A DNA stretch of 64,000 nt, from NCBI RefSeq assembly GCF_900109495.1, contig NZ_FOAA01000009.1, positions 62,001 through 126,000 on the forward strand, given 5' to 3'. The notes below the pieces were generated by a model. It saw nothing but the letters and a program-made list of their open reading frames with translations. It searched no databases and was not told where the DNA came from. Positions within the stretch are counted from its first letter, which is position 1, and each line of letters opens with the position of its first letter. The DNA is from Ectothiorhodospira marina (GTDB lineage Bacteria; Pseudomonadota; Gammaproteobacteria; Ectothiorhodospirales; Ectothiorhodospiraceae). Of the stretch, positions 26,812 through 35,781 are shown piece after piece. The translations under genes were made by a program, and so were the position numbers.

Positions 26812-27294
26812 TTACTCCTCGGGCGGGCCCCCGGGCCCCTCGGCCACGCCATAGAAGCGGGCCACACGCACTGCAAAGTCGTAGATGGGCTCGGGTCGCG
26901 GCGCATCCGGCATGCCTTCAACAATGCGATGACCATCCCCCAGGTGCATGCAGACCACGTAGCGATACCCTCGGTTGAAGGGGTAACGCTCGATGCTGAT
27001 GCGCTGCACCCGGGTCAGATCATGTTCCAGCAGCGGGTTGCGGCCGATAAGGCGCTGTTTCTCAATGGCCACATGAGCCGGTGAATGCCGAAACCGATAG
27101 AGAGTGAACGGCGACAAACGCCATAAGGCATAAGCTGACATGCCGGCCAGGGCAATGAGGATGGCAAGGTTCGCCAAGGGAGGTGGATAGCCATCCAGAA
27201 ACTGGCGCAGGTAGATGGTGCCATAGACCACCAGTGCCACCATGGGCATGGCCTGCAACAGCATGGCCAGAGGATCGGGGTGACGAATTACCAT
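26812..27294 (-). CDS. membrane protein of unknown function
   Basis: A 160-residue protein with two transmembrane helices (about residues 10-30 and 40-62) followed by a soluble domain with PH-like features (RLIGRNPLLEHDLTRVQRISIERYPF...RYVVCMHLGDG). The C-terminus is acidic and Pro/Gly rich. GGAGGA precedes ATG with 11-nt spacing. I recognise no named family; a membrane-anchored PH-like domain is inference. Confidence 0.7.
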   Translation of the reverse strand: MVIRHPDPLAMLLQAMPMVALVVYGTIYLRQFLDGYPPPLANLAILIALAGMSAYALWRLSPFTLYRFRHSPAHVAIEKQRLIGRNPLLEHDLTRVQRISIERYPFNRGYRYVVCMHLGDGHRIVEGMPDAPRPEPIYDFAVRVARFYGVAEGPGGPPEE

Positions 27295-27364
27295 ATCCGA
27301 TGGGGTCCTCCGGCGCTCATCGTCCCGTGCTTCTGCTCAGGTGCTGGCATCGTGGCAGCAGACT

Positions 27365-28279
27365 TCATCGTTCGGCGATCTCGCTCATGGCATGTTCAAT
27401 GCGTGGGTACAAGAAACTGTAACCGCCCTCCTCCTGCACCTTGCGCCCGGAAATGGTTTGGGAGTCCAGCACCACGTCCGCCATCTCTCCCATGGCGGCC
27501 CGCAGCATGAAGGCTGGGGCCGGCAAGAGGGCCGGACGGCCCAGTGCCTTGGCAAAGGCCTTGGAGAACGCCCGGTTGGTCACCGGGTGCGGCGCCACAG
27601 CGTTATACACGCCCCGCATCGAGTCCTCCTTGAGCGCCCGGGAGAGGATACCTGCCAGATCATCCACGTGGATCCAGCTCATCATCTGGGAGCCATCGGA
27701 GACGGGCCCACCCAGGCCAGCCTTGAAAATTGGCATCAAGCGCCCAACCACGCCACCGTCCCGCCCCAGAACAACACCGATACGCACGATCACCAACCGC
27801 GTGGACTCATTCACCCGTTCGGCCTCTGCCTCCCACTGCTGACAGATCTCTGACATGAAGCCAGCGGCGGGCTCGCTGTCTTCCTCCAGCGGTTCCGGAC
27901 GATTCACCGGGTAATATCCAATGGCCGAAGCCGACACCAGGGCACGGCACTGAGGGGCATGCGCATTGATGCCCTCCACCAGGGCCCGGGTGGGTTCCAC
28001 GCGGGAGTTGATGATCCTCTTCTTCTGCTGAGGGGTCCAACGCTTGCTGGCAATGCTCTCCCCCACCAGATTGACGGCAGCCTCTACCCCCTCAAAGGCA
28101 TCCGGAGGAATGGGGGAGCGGGTATCCCACTCGATAATGCGAAAGGTCTCCATGCCCAGCTTGCGCCGGGCACTGGCGGCATCGCGGGTCAGCACCACGA
28201 ACTCGTGGCCCTGGGGCTGCATGCGCGCGATCAGCCGCGAACCGACAAAACCGGTCCCACCGGTGATGAGTATTCTCAT
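27365..28279 (-). CDS. TIGR01777-type NAD(P)-dependent epimerase
   Basis: A 304-residue short-chain dehydrogenase-like protein. The Rossmann motif MRILITGGTGFVGSRL opens it, VNLVGESIASKRWTPQQKKRI and SASAIGYYP are typical of the YfcH/TIGR01777 family, and a C-terminal DUF1731 region is present (RAFSKAFAKALGRPALLPAPAFMLR). The substrate is unknown. ATG 28279 follows GGAGACCCT; the longer in-frame start at 28321 is rejected. Confidence 0.9.
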   Translation of the reverse strand: MRILITGGTGFVGSRLIARMQPQGHEFVVLTRDAASARRKLGMETFRIIEWDTRSPIPPDAFEGVEAAVNLVGESIASKRWTPQQKKRIINSRVEPTRALVEGINAHAPQCRALVSASAIGYYPVNRPEPLEEDSEPAAGFMSEICQQWEAEAERVNESTRLVIVRIGVVLGRDGGVVGRLMPIFKAGLGGPVSDGSQMMSWIHVDDLAGILSRALKEDSMRGVYNAVAPHPVTNRAFSKAFAKALGRPALLPAPAFMLRAAMGEMADVVLDSQTISGRKVQEEGGYSFLYPRIEHAMSEIAER

Positions 28280-28329
28280 AGGGTCTCCGTGTGCATCGCA
28301 GTCAGAGGGGCGCCTGCGCACCCGTGATG

Positions 28330-28485
28330 TTACTGGTCCTTATGCTCCCGGGCCTTCTCGGCCTTACGGCGCTCTCGTTCTTCCCGGTCGCGGCGCAGGG
28401 AGATGAACTGCCAGATACCAAAGGCGGCGACCACCCCGATGATGAATAGACCTTCCAGAACCTTGATGTCCGAACCCTCACCCAT
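28330..28485 (-). CDS. 51-residue single-pass membrane protein
   Basis: A short gene with an excellent ribosome site (GAGGAGA, 8 nt before ATG). The product begins MGEGSDIKVLEGLFIIGVVA, has one transmembrane helix (about residues 10-30), and a strongly charged Arg/Glu/Lys tail (RRDREERERRKAEKAREHKDQ) that would lie in the cytoplasm as a helix. It sits between the epimerase and the HNH gene on the same strand. It resembles no characterised family I know; its compact gene structure argues it is real. Confidence 0.7.
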   Translation of the reverse strand: MGEGSDIKVLEGLFIIGVVAAFGIWQFISLRRDREERERRKAEKAREHKDQ

Positions 28486-28541
28486 GGTCTGTTTCTCCTC
28501 AACTGGCCAAGCCTGAACCTACGCCGCGGCCCTTGGCCGGG

Positions 28542-28937
28542 TCAATCCCCGCGCTTGTCTCCGTCCTGCCCCTTGAGCAGATCGCCCAGGGCGGCAAAAG
28601 GATTGTGCGTCGCCCCCGGGCCGGAACCGTCGCCAGCGCCGCCCCCGTGGCCGCTCGTGGCCTCGGTGAGCCGCTGATGCTCGTTATCGTGACAATACAC
28701 GCACAACAACTCCCAGTTGGAACCATCGGGCGGGTTGTTGTCATGATTGTGGTCCCGGTGATGCACTGTCAGCTCGCGCACGTTCTTGTGATCAAAGGTG
28801 CGTCCACAGCGTCCGCAGACCCAGGGATACATCTTCAGGGCCTTGGCCCGGTAGCCCTTTTCCCGATCCTCGCGTTCGCGGTGGCTGTTGGCGACCACTT
28901 GATCCAGTCGGCCACCGCCGGATGAATTCACTGCCAT
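28542..28937 (-). CDS. yajD: YajD-family HNH nuclease-like protein
   Basis: A 131-residue protein with a zinc-type HNH motif: VCGRCGRTF, then LTVHHRDHNHDNNP, then LLCVYCHDNEHQ, matching E. coli YajD. The C-terminal 35 residues are Gly-rich and poorly conserved (SGHGGGAGDGSGPG). Function is not established; a nicking-type nuclease is predicted from the fold. ATG 28937 follows GAAGAGGAC; the longer in-frame start is unsupported. The stop of the K+-channel gene's product lies beyond on the same strand, with only 13 bp between the two genes. Confidence 0.88.
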   Translation of the reverse strand: MAVNSSGGGRLDQVVANSHREREDREKGYRAKALKMYPWVCGRCGRTFDHKNVRELTVHHRDHNHDNNPPDGSNWELLCVYCHDNEHQRLTEATSGHGGGAGDGSGPGATHNPFAALGDLLKGQDGDKRGD

Positions 28938-28950
28938 GCTGTTGTCCTCT

Positions 28951-30666
28951 TCAATTCGTATGACCCGTGGCGCCAGGTGGCGCGCGCCGGCTGCCCGTCC
29001 GCCACACCCAGCCATCGGGCCGATTGTAGCCCGTCACCAGGTAGCGCAGGGCCTGCACGTCCCGCAACAAGTGATGAAACCGGTCCGCCACCCGGGACTG
29101 GCCACACAGGAGCAGCCGGTCGCCCGTCCGGATATCGGTATCGGGCCCTGGAGTCAGCAAGGCCTCCCCCTCGCGCACCCGCATCAGGGGTACGCAATTG
29201 AAGGAGTCCCGCCAGGCGTGGGTGGCATCCAGCAATGCGCCCAAGGTGACCGGCTGCTCCTGCAGCAGCCTGACGAGGGCTGGTGCCGCCTTGTCGTTCA
29301 CATTCACCAGCCACACTTCGGGGACCACCTCATCGGTGACAGCGGTAATCCGGCTCAGCAGTTCGTTGGCCCAGTCATCATCCATTTCAAGGGACAATTG
29401 CAGAAAACGGGCTAACAGGGGGGTACTGAGATGCGCCAGGATGGCCTCGGCGATCATCTCACTGGGCCGCATGGTGACATCGGGTTTGGCTGCCTTGAAA
29501 ATATCCCGATTATCACAATGATTCTGGCGGGCCACGATGAAAAGATCAGGGTTCAGGGCCCGCGCCGTCATGAGACAGGACAGGTTATTGGCGTCCCCGT
29601 CGGTACCGGCCAGCAGTCCGACCACATTGGCAATGCCGGCCTGCTGCAAGGTATCGGCCTCCGTGCCACGTCCATGCAGACAGGGGCCATCCGGATCGGC
29701 CCGCTCAGGGATCTCCTCGATCACCACGGTGCCCATGCCCAGTGATTTCATGCCCTGTTTCACCGCCTGCCCCAAACGACCAAACCCCACCAGAATCCAG
29801 GTGCCCCTGGGGGGTTCCACGGGCCGGGGCAGTGGCGCGTCGGGCACGCTGGTGAGCCATTCCCGCAACAGGTACAACCCCGGAGATTGAAGCGCCAGGG
29901 TCAGGCGTTCGCCGAAGGCATCAAAAGGATTGACGATGTAATCCGTGCCAAACGAGGCCATGTTGTCCTGGGTGGAACGGGTATGGGCTCGACAGACCAC
30001 GGGCAGCGTCGGGTTGAGCAACTTGACGGTAATGGCGATCTTCAGGTTGGCATCGTCGTCATCCGTGACGGCCACCACGCCCTGGCACAGGGCATGACGC
30101 AACCCGGCAGTACGCAGGTGAGCCGAGATGCTGGCATCTCCCACCAACGCCGGCACGTGACTGATCAGGTCCATGAGTTCCAGATCATTGATTCGCTCCG
30201 GGTTTTTGTCGATCACGATGACTCTGTGACCCCGCTGCACCAAGGCTTTCACCAGCATGGACCCGGTGTCCCCGTAGCCACAAATGATATAAAAAGACTC
30301 CTGCATGCGCCTGACATGACGATCAAAGCCCTGATAGCCCATGGCCTGCTTGAAAGCAGGCTCCTGGACCAGAGCGAGGATCTTCCCGATGGCATACAGC
30401 CAGGCGATGATGGTGAGGTAGATGGAGAACATCACCCACAGGCGCTGAGCATCGCTGAAATCGTGGGGGATCTCGCCGAACCCGGTGGTGGTGGCGGTGT
30501 AGCTAAGGAAATACAGCACATGAAAGATATCCATGCGCCAGACTTCTCCATGCTCGTCCACCCCGGGGATCAGCAACAGGCCGCCCCCTGCCAATGTATA
30601 GGCACCAATGAGCACCATGAGGGGGGTTCTCATGCGTCTCAGGAAGAGAAAGATGACCTTATCCAT
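28951..30666 (-). CDS. potassium channel protein with two RCK (TrkA-N/C) domains
   Basis: A 571-residue inner-membrane channel. Residues 10-100 contain a pore module with a filter-like TTTGFGE (variant of TVGYG) between two transmembrane helices. Then come two TrkA-N Rossmann domains, YIICGYGDTGSMLVKALVQRG near residue 128 and WILVGFGRLGQAVKQGM near residue 290, and TrkA-C-like regions at the C-terminus. Ligand-gated K+ flux, perhaps linked to osmotic stress, is likely. It begins 22 bp after the four-helix membrane gene, suggesting an operon. Confidence 0.88.
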   Translation of the reverse strand: MDKVIFLFLRRMRTPLMVLIGAYTLAGGGLLLIPGVDEHGEVWRMDIFHVLYFLSYTATTTGFGEIPHDFSDAQRLWVMFSIYLTIIAWLYAIGKILALVQEPAFKQAMGYQGFDRHVRRMQESFYIICGYGDTGSMLVKALVQRGHRVIVIDKNPERINDLELMDLISHVPALVGDASISAHLRTAGLRHALCQGVVAVTDDDDANLKIAITVKLLNPTLPVVCRAHTRSTQDNMASFGTDYIVNPFDAFGERLTLALQSPGLYLLREWLTSVPDAPLPRPVEPPRGTWILVGFGRLGQAVKQGMKSLGMGTVVIEEIPERADPDGPCLHGRGTEADTLQQAGIANVVGLLAGTDGDANNLSCLMTARALNPDLFIVARQNHCDNRDIFKAAKPDVTMRPSEMIAEAILAHLSTPLLARFLQLSLEMDDDWANELLSRITAVTDEVVPEVWLVNVNDKAAPALVRLLQEQPVTLGALLDATHAWRDSFNCVPLMRVREGEALLTPGPDTDIRTGDRLLLCGQSRVADRFHHLLRDVQALRYLVTGYNRPDGWVWRTGSRRAPPGATGHTN

Positions 30667-30688
30667 GGGAGCGCGGGACCACCGACCC

Positions 30689-31072
30689 TTAACGCCGCAG
30701 ATTCACGGTATCGATGATCACCAGGACCACCGAGACAATGTTGGCTAGCAGTGCGCCGGCGGCCAGCGAGACAATGCTGGCCATGAACATGGCATCCATG
30801 CCGCCTGTGTGTATGTGAATGGCGTAGGTCCACACCACCGCGGCCGCGAATAACTGCAGATCCGCCACCAGCGAGCTGGCAAGCAGCAGCGCTCCGGTTT
30901 GCGTGCGATCGCCGAACTTGAGCACCGTGGCGACCAGATTCACGATAATGACCGCCAGCAATTCAAGCGTATTGTGATGATCGGGGTTGTCGAACTCACC
31001 CAGCACGAACCCGAAGTTCAGTGTCAGGGCCAGCAGAATGAAGAAACCAAAAAAGACCTTTTCCAGGCTCAC
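30689..31072 (-). CDS. four-helix membrane protein, probably DUF6394
   Basis: A 127-residue protein with four hydrophobic helices (MSLEKVFFGFFILLALTLNFGF; TLELLAVIIVNLVATVLKF; LLLASSLVADLQLFAAAVVW; ASIVSLAAGALLANIVSVVLVIID, each abbreviated). I recall this type as DUF6394, encoded beside TrkA-N/K+-channel genes, which fits the gene 22 bp downstream. It may be an auxiliary subunit of that channel; this is inference from position only. Confidence 0.75.
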   Translation of the reverse strand: MSLEKVFFGFFILLALTLNFGFVLGEFDNPDHHNTLELLAVIIVNLVATVLKFGDRTQTGALLLASSLVADLQLFAAAVVWTYAIHIHTGGMDAMFMASIVSLAAGALLANIVSVVLVIIDTVNLRR

Positions 31073-31158
31073 CAGGGCGTCTCTTGAGATGAGGGGTGTT
31101 CAATGGTCCTTGTTAATGGGTTCGGGATCAAGCGATGCCCGAAACCACCAGGAAGGCC

Positions 31159-33282
31159 CTAACGTATCAGCAGTACCCGCAGGCTGCGGGGTCCGTGAGC
31201 TCCAAGCTGTATGGTCTGCTCCACGTCAGCGGTTCGCGAGGGGCCGGTGATGAGGTTGACGGTTCGAGGCCAGGGTTGGCCCTGCGCCCTGAGGCGCGTC
31301 CAGGCATCTTCCAGGCAGTCCACCACATCCGCCGACGACAGCACCACGAGATGGTATTCGGGCAGAAAGTTGAGGGTGGTGGGGTCATCCGCACCGGAGG
31401 TGAGGACCAGGGTTCCCGTCTCACCTACGCCACAGACCGCTCGGCTCAGGCCGACTGTCTCATCGCCCTGGGCCGGGCCGAAGCGGGGCTCAAGCCCGGC
31501 CCCGGCCCAGTCCAGGTAGGCCAGCGCCGGGGCCACGACCAATGGTCCCCGCAGGCCCTGCTGCCGCATGAACCCGGACAGGTATCGGGGAATGTCATCC
31601 GGCTGTTCGATCCACTCCACGGTTCCACCCACCTGCTCCAACCCTGCCTGAAAAGCCTCCATTGTATCCATGGAGCCCCTCTCCCCTCCGGGGAGAGGGG
31701 TTCGGGTGAGAGGGAACTCAGGCACCCGGCCCGCCACACCCCTCATCCCCGACCCTTCTCCCCCACGGGGAGAAGGGAGATCATCGCTGAAACCCGTAGC
31801 CTGTGGTCCAGAGCCCCTCTCCCCTCCGGGGAGAGGGGTTGGGGTGAGGGGAGAATCAGGCACCCCGCCTCCCTTCCCCCACATCTCCATAAAACTGCGC
31901 CCCTCCGGCACTGGCAGATATCGCCCGCCCGAAAACCACCCGGACGCCATGGGCAAACGTCGAAGCACGCCCTTCCCCCTGCCGAGCCAGGCCAGGGTCC
32001 GCGCCGACCATCGGGCCACTGACCGATACAATCCCGGCCTGCTTGCCATCTGCCCCCACAGCCATCCCCCCCAGCGGGACCCTCGACCCACCACCCGCTG
32101 CTCGAACTGATACTCCCGGAGCCCCCGGAGCATTTCCGGCAACGGGATCTTTACCGGACACACCTCGGCGCAATGACCATTCAGCGTGCAGGCCTGGGGC
32201 AGATCAGGGGCATTGGCCAGGCCGCGGTTCAAAGGTGTTAACACCGACCCCATGGGCCCCGGGTACACCCAGCCATAGGCATGCCCCCCGATGGCCCCAT
32301 ACACCGGACAGTGATTCAGGCAGGCGCCGCACCGGATGCAACGCAACATGGCCCGGTAACGGGGATCGGTCAGCATACCGGAGCGGCCGTTATCCACCAG
32401 CACCACGTGGTGCGCCAGCGGGCCGTCCAGATCATCTCCCCGGCGGGGGCCGGTGGACAGGGTGGTGTAACTGGTCATCGCCTGCCCTGTGGCACTGCGG
32501 CCCAGCAGACGCAGCAGGGTCGTCATGTCCTCCAGGGTCGGCACCACCTTCTCGATGCCGGTCACCGTCACATGCACCCGGGGCAGCGTGGCGGTCAGAT
32601 CCCCGTTGCCCTCGTTGGTGACGATCACACTGGCGCCGTTCTCGGCCACCAGGAAATTGGCACCAGTGATACCCACGTCGGCTGTGAGAAAGCGTTCACG
32701 CAGCACGCTGCGGGCCTCGTTCACCAGTCCCGGGATGCTGGTGGTCCGCTCCTTGAAACCCAGTTCTTGATGATGCGTGTGGAAAAGTTCCGTGATCTGC
32801 TCGCGGGTCTTATGGACCGCCGGGGCGATGATGTGGCTGGGGGTCTCCTGGGCCAGCTGGATGATGTACTCACCCAGATCGGTCTCCACCCGATCATAAC
32901 CGTCGTCATCCAGGGCCTCATTGAGCCCCACTTCCTCGGCCACCATGGACTTGCCCTTGGTCACGCGCCGGGCGTCTGCCTGAGCGCAGATATCCAGAAC
33001 GATGCGCCGGGCCTGCTCGGCGTCGGCGGCCCGGTGCACCTGGCCACCCTGGGCCTCGAAGGCCCGAATGAACTGATCCAGGTAATCTTCCAGGTGATCC
33101 AGGGTGTGATCGCGGATGGCCACCCCTCGGTCGCGCAGGGCCTCGAAGTCGGGCCGGGCGTCCACCGCCTTGCGGCGCTTGAGCACGAAGCCGTCGCGGG
33201 CCCGGCCCAGTGCCTGCGCCAGATGCCGATCCTTCAGTGCCACCCGGACCCGGGCCTTGAAATCTCCCGTGGACGGATTCAT
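31159..33282 (-). CDS. lutB: LutB-LutC fusion: L-lactate utilisation iron-sulfur protein with repeat-derived linker
   Basis: A 707-residue protein. Residues 1-470 are a full LutB: an LUD domain, then ferredoxin motifs CIRCGACLNHCPVYG and CTLNGHCAEVCPVK for two [4Fe-4S] clusters. Residues 477-537 are encoded by three copies of the genomic CCCCTCTCCCC repeat and read PLTPTPLPGGERGS-like. Residues 538-707 are LutC (LUD domain, SRAVCGVGETGTLVLTSG). Stand-alone LutC is about 210-230 residues, so its N-terminal 40-60 residues seem lost. With LutA it oxidises L-lactate to pyruvate. It overlaps lutA by 4 bp (ATGA). Whether the fusion is functional is unknown. Confidence 0.88.
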   Translation of the reverse strand: MNPSTGDFKARVRVALKDRHLAQALGRARDGFVLKRRKAVDARPDFEALRDRGVAIRDHTLDHLEDYLDQFIRAFEAQGGQVHRAADAEQARRIVLDICAQADARRVTKGKSMVAEEVGLNEALDDDGYDRVETDLGEYIIQLAQETPSHIIAPAVHKTREQITELFHTHHQELGFKERTTSIPGLVNEARSVLRERFLTADVGITGANFLVAENGASVIVTNEGNGDLTATLPRVHVTVTGIEKVVPTLEDMTTLLRLLGRSATGQAMTSYTTLSTGPRRGDDLDGPLAHHVVLVDNGRSGMLTDPRYRAMLRCIRCGACLNHCPVYGAIGGHAYGWVYPGPMGSVLTPLNRGLANAPDLPQACTLNGHCAEVCPVKIPLPEMLRGLREYQFEQRVVGRGSRWGGWLWGQMASRPGLYRSVARWSARTLAWLGRGKGVLRRLPMASGWFSGGRYLPVPEGRSFMEMWGKGGGVPDSPLTPTPLPGGERGSGPQATGFSDDLPSPRGGEGSGMRGVAGRVPEFPLTRTPLPGGERGSMDTMEAFQAGLEQVGGTVEWIEQPDDIPRYLSGFMRQQGLRGPLVVAPALAYLDWAGAGLEPRFGPAQGDETVGLSRAVCGVGETGTLVLTSGADDPTTLNFLPEYHLVVLSSADVVDCLEDAWTRLRAQGQPWPRTVNLITGPSRTADVEQTIQLGAHGPRSLRVLLIR
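31676..31853. repeat. three CCCCTCTCCCC-type repeats inside lutBC
   Basis: Copies at 31676-31711 and 31812-31853 (CCCCTCTCCCCTCCGGGGAG-type with GGGTGAG arms) flank one of the CTCATCCCC/CCCTTCT variant (31738-31779). All three lie in frame inside the coding sequence, exactly between the LutB and LutC homology regions. Confidence 0.9.
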
Positions 33283-34064
33283 TCCAAGCCCTCTCCGATG
33301 GCTTGCCCCTCGGTGCGCCCGGCCAGCACCTCCGCCACGTGAAAGACCCGCACGTCGCTACCCTCATGGCGCAAACGCCCAGCAATATTCAACAGGCACC
33401 CCAGGTCACCACCCAGCAGGAATCGAGCACCACTCTCGCTCACCCGCTGGCCCTTATCAGCCACCATGCGTCCGGAGATGCCCGGGTATTTCACGCTGAA
33501 CAAGCCCCCGAACCCACAGCAGACCTGGGCGTCGGTCATCTCATTGAGTTCCAGCCCCTGCACCGTGGACAGCAGGCGGCGCGGCTGATCCCGCACCCCC
33601 AGTTCACGAAGCCCGGAACAGGAATCATGGTAGGTGGCCACGCCATTCAGGCGCGCATCCACCGACGTCATCCCCATCACATCCACCAGAAAGGCCGTCA
33701 GCTCGAAGGTTCGGTCGGCCAGGGCCCGCGCCCGGGCCTGCAGCTCGGGGTCATCGGCGAACAGGGCCGGGTAGGCCCGCATCATGGCACCGCAGGTGCC
33801 CGAGGGCAGCACCACATGGTCGAAGTCCTCGAACTCCCGCAACACCCGCAACGCCAGGGCCCGGGCCGTGGCTCGATCGCCGCTGTTGTAGGCTGGCTGT
33901 CCGCAGCAGGTCTGCCCGCGCGGTACGCTCACCCGGCAGCCCGCCGCCTCCAGCAGATGGACGGCGGAAAACCCCACATTGGGTCGATAAAGGTCCATCA
34001 GACAGGTGGCATACAGGGCCACATGGGGATGTGCGGGGGGATGTGCGGGGGAATTCACGGTCAT
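33279..34064 (-). CDS. lutA: LutA: L-lactate dehydrogenase complex iron-sulfur (CCG-domain) subunit
   Basis: A 261-residue protein with two cysteine-rich CCG domains: TCCGQPAYNSGD near residue 52 and VCCGFGGLFSVKYP near residue 180, and additional cysteines in LYATCLMDLYRP and YHDSCSGLREL. CCG domains bind a [4Fe-4S] or noncubane cluster. It works with LutB and LutC to oxidise L-lactate. I chose ATG 34064 (MTVNSPAHPP); an in-frame GTG at 34091 with AGGCAAGA upstream is an alternative. Its stop overlaps the lutBC start by 4 bp. Confidence 0.9.
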   Translation of the reverse strand: MTVNSPAHPPAHPHVALYATCLMDLYRPNVGFSAVHLLEAAGCRVSVPRGQTCCGQPAYNSGDRATARALALRVLREFEDFDHVVLPSGTCGAMMRAYPALFADDPELQARARALADRTFELTAFLVDVMGMTSVDARLNGVATYHDSCSGLRELGVRDQPRRLLSTVQGLELNEMTDAQVCCGFGGLFSVKYPGISGRMVADKGQRVSESGARFLLGGDLGCLLNIAGRLRHEGSDVRVFHVAEVLAGRTEGQAIGEGLE

Positions 34065-34277
34065 GGCCGCCGTCGCGTAATGAATGGGCACTCTTGCCTA
34101 GGATAGACCGTCATCCCTGTGTTGGCAGCGACTTCCTGTCAACCCACTATACTTTCAGGGGCGCATCACGTTGGGTCGGAGCGGGCGCCAGGCTACCCAG
34201 CCACATCCGGCCGTTTTCATCGATCGGCGTCTGCCGCGCCGATCCACTTCAGGAAGAACTCAGGGGAGCGAAGACTG

Positions 34278-34538
34278 ATGAATGACTATCTATTGTTTCG
34301 TAAGATGATCACGCCACCCTTCATCCACATCATTTTCTGGATTGGCGTGGCTGCCATTGTCGTCAGCGCGTTGGGGACCATGTTTGGGCAAAACTTCTTC
34401 GCCGGGGTATTGATGCTGGTGCTGGGCGTGGTGTTCTGGCGCATCAGTTGCGAACTGATGCTGGTTCTGTTCAGCATTCACGACCGACTCTCGGAAATCG
34501 CCAGGAAGCCGGGCTCTGGCCCGGACATGGGCACCTAA
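34278..34538 (+). CDS. DUF4282 small membrane protein
   Basis: An 86-residue protein with two helices (FIHIIFWIGVAAIVVSALGTMF and FAGVLMLVLGVVFWRISCELMLVLF, parts shown) and the family pattern FRKMITPPFI...RISCEL.LVLFSIHDRLSEI. DUF4282 function is unknown. ATG 34278 follows GGGGAGCGAAGAC; the longer in-frame start at 34119 is rejected. Its stop overlaps the end of the convergent dehydrogenase gene by 4 bp. Confidence 0.88.
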   Translation: MNDYLLFRKMITPPFIHIIFWIGVAAIVVSALGTMFGQNFFAGVLMLVLGVVFWRISCELMLVLFSIHDRLSEIARKPGSGPDMGT

Positions 34539-35614
34539 GCCCACGTACCCAGCGCCTCGGCGACGGCGCGGCCGAGACGCTGGGTATCTCCCTGACCTCC
34601 CAGGTCCGGGGTGAGCACCGCCTTGTCCCCCTGGCCCAGTACCTGCTCGATGGCGGCCAGGATGGCGTCGCCTGCCGCCTTGTGGCCCAGGTGTTCCAGC
34701 ATCATCGCAGCGGACCAGATCTGGCCGACGGGGTTGGCGATGCCGCGACCAGCGATGTCCGGGGCACTGCCGTGCACCGGTTCAAACAGACTGGGGAAAC
34801 GCCCCTCCGGGTTGATGTTCGCAGAGGGGGCGATGCCGATGGTGCCGGTGCAGGCCGGGCCCAGGTCCGAGAGGATGTCCCCAAACAGATTGCTGGCCAC
34901 GACCACGTCGAACCAGTCAGGATGCTGGACGAAATGCGCCGTGAGGATGTCGATGTGGTATTGGTCCACCGCCACATCGGGATATCCCTCGGCCATGGCC
35001 GCCACCCGCTCGTCCCAGTAGGGCATGGTGATGGAGATCCCATTGGACTTGGTGGCCGAGGTGAGCTTGCGGCGCGGACGGGTCTTGGCCAGTTCGAAGG
35101 CATAACGGAGCACACGGTCGATCCCGATGCGGGTCATCACCGTGTTCTGGATCACCACCTCTCGCTCGGAGCCCTCGAACATGCGCCCGCCCACGCTGGA
35201 ATACTCCCCCTCCGTATTTTCCCGCACCACGTAAAAATCAATGTCCCCGGGCTTGCGATCAGCCAGCGGGCTGCGTACGCCGGGCATGAGGCGACAAGGA
35301 CGCAGGTTGATGTACTGGTCGAAGGCGCGCCGGAACTGTAGCAAGGAGCCCCACAGGGAGATGTGATCCGGCACCCGGGCGGGATCACCCACGGCGCCGA
35401 AGAAGATGGCATCAAAACCCTTGAGTTGTTCGAACCAGTCGTCCGGGAGCATGGCCCCATGGGCCAGGTAGTAGTCGCAACTGGCAAAGTCGAAATGCTC
35501 GAAAGCCATCTCAATGCCAAGGCGTTGCCCCACCACCTCCAGCGCCCGCAGCCCCTCGGGCATCACCTCGGTACCGATACCGTCTCCGGGAATGACTGCG
35601 ATGCGATGGCTCAT
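34535..35614 (-). CDS. D-malate/tartrate dehydrogenase (decarboxylating)
   Basis: A 359-residue beta-decarboxylating dehydrogenase of the isopropylmalate/isocitrate dehydrogenase fold. IAVIPGDGIGTEVMPEG opens it, VVRENTEGEYSS binds the substrate, and VVASNLFGDILSDLG with EPVHGSAPDIAGRGIANP are the metal and NAD regions. FGAVGDPARVPDHISLWGSLLQFRR is characteristic of TtuC/DmlA rather than LeuB. It probably converts D-malate to pyruvate and CO2 with NAD+; tartrate activity is possible. It is divergent from mltF. Confidence 0.9.
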   Translation of the reverse strand: MSHRIAVIPGDGIGTEVMPEGLRALEVVGQRLGIEMAFEHFDFASCDYYLAHGAMLPDDWFEQLKGFDAIFFGAVGDPARVPDHISLWGSLLQFRRAFDQYINLRPCRLMPGVRSPLADRKPGDIDFYVVRENTEGEYSSVGGRMFEGSEREVVIQNTVMTRIGIDRVLRYAFELAKTRPRRKLTSATKSNGISITMPYWDERVAAMAEGYPDVAVDQYHIDILTAHFVQHPDWFDVVVASNLFGDILSDLGPACTGTIGIAPSANINPEGRFPSLFEPVHGSAPDIAGRGIANPVGQIWSAAMMLEHLGHKAAGDAILAAIEQVLGQGDKAVLTPDLGGQGDTQRLGRAVAEALGTWA

Positions 35615-35781
35615 GGGGGTTCCTGAGTGGGATGGAAGGGAACGCGATGATACCGGGTTTGGTGCTCATGCGGCCTGGGTGTACGCAAAATTTCCAGATT
35701 AAGTATAGTCTTAACCCCGAAAAAGCTGAGGCCCGCACGGCGCCTGGCGAGACATCCCTGCCGTTCGAGCGAGGTGAGTTG

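Noticed and set aside
31676-31853. CRISPR array
   Set aside because: Units are palindromic, of two variants, with spacers of uneven length, and other copies are dispersed; no cas genes.
31135-32022. 295-codon + strand frame over the lutBC repeats
   Set aside because: Its product reads through the repeats in the opposite sense and shows no homology; LutB/LutC motifs settle the strand.
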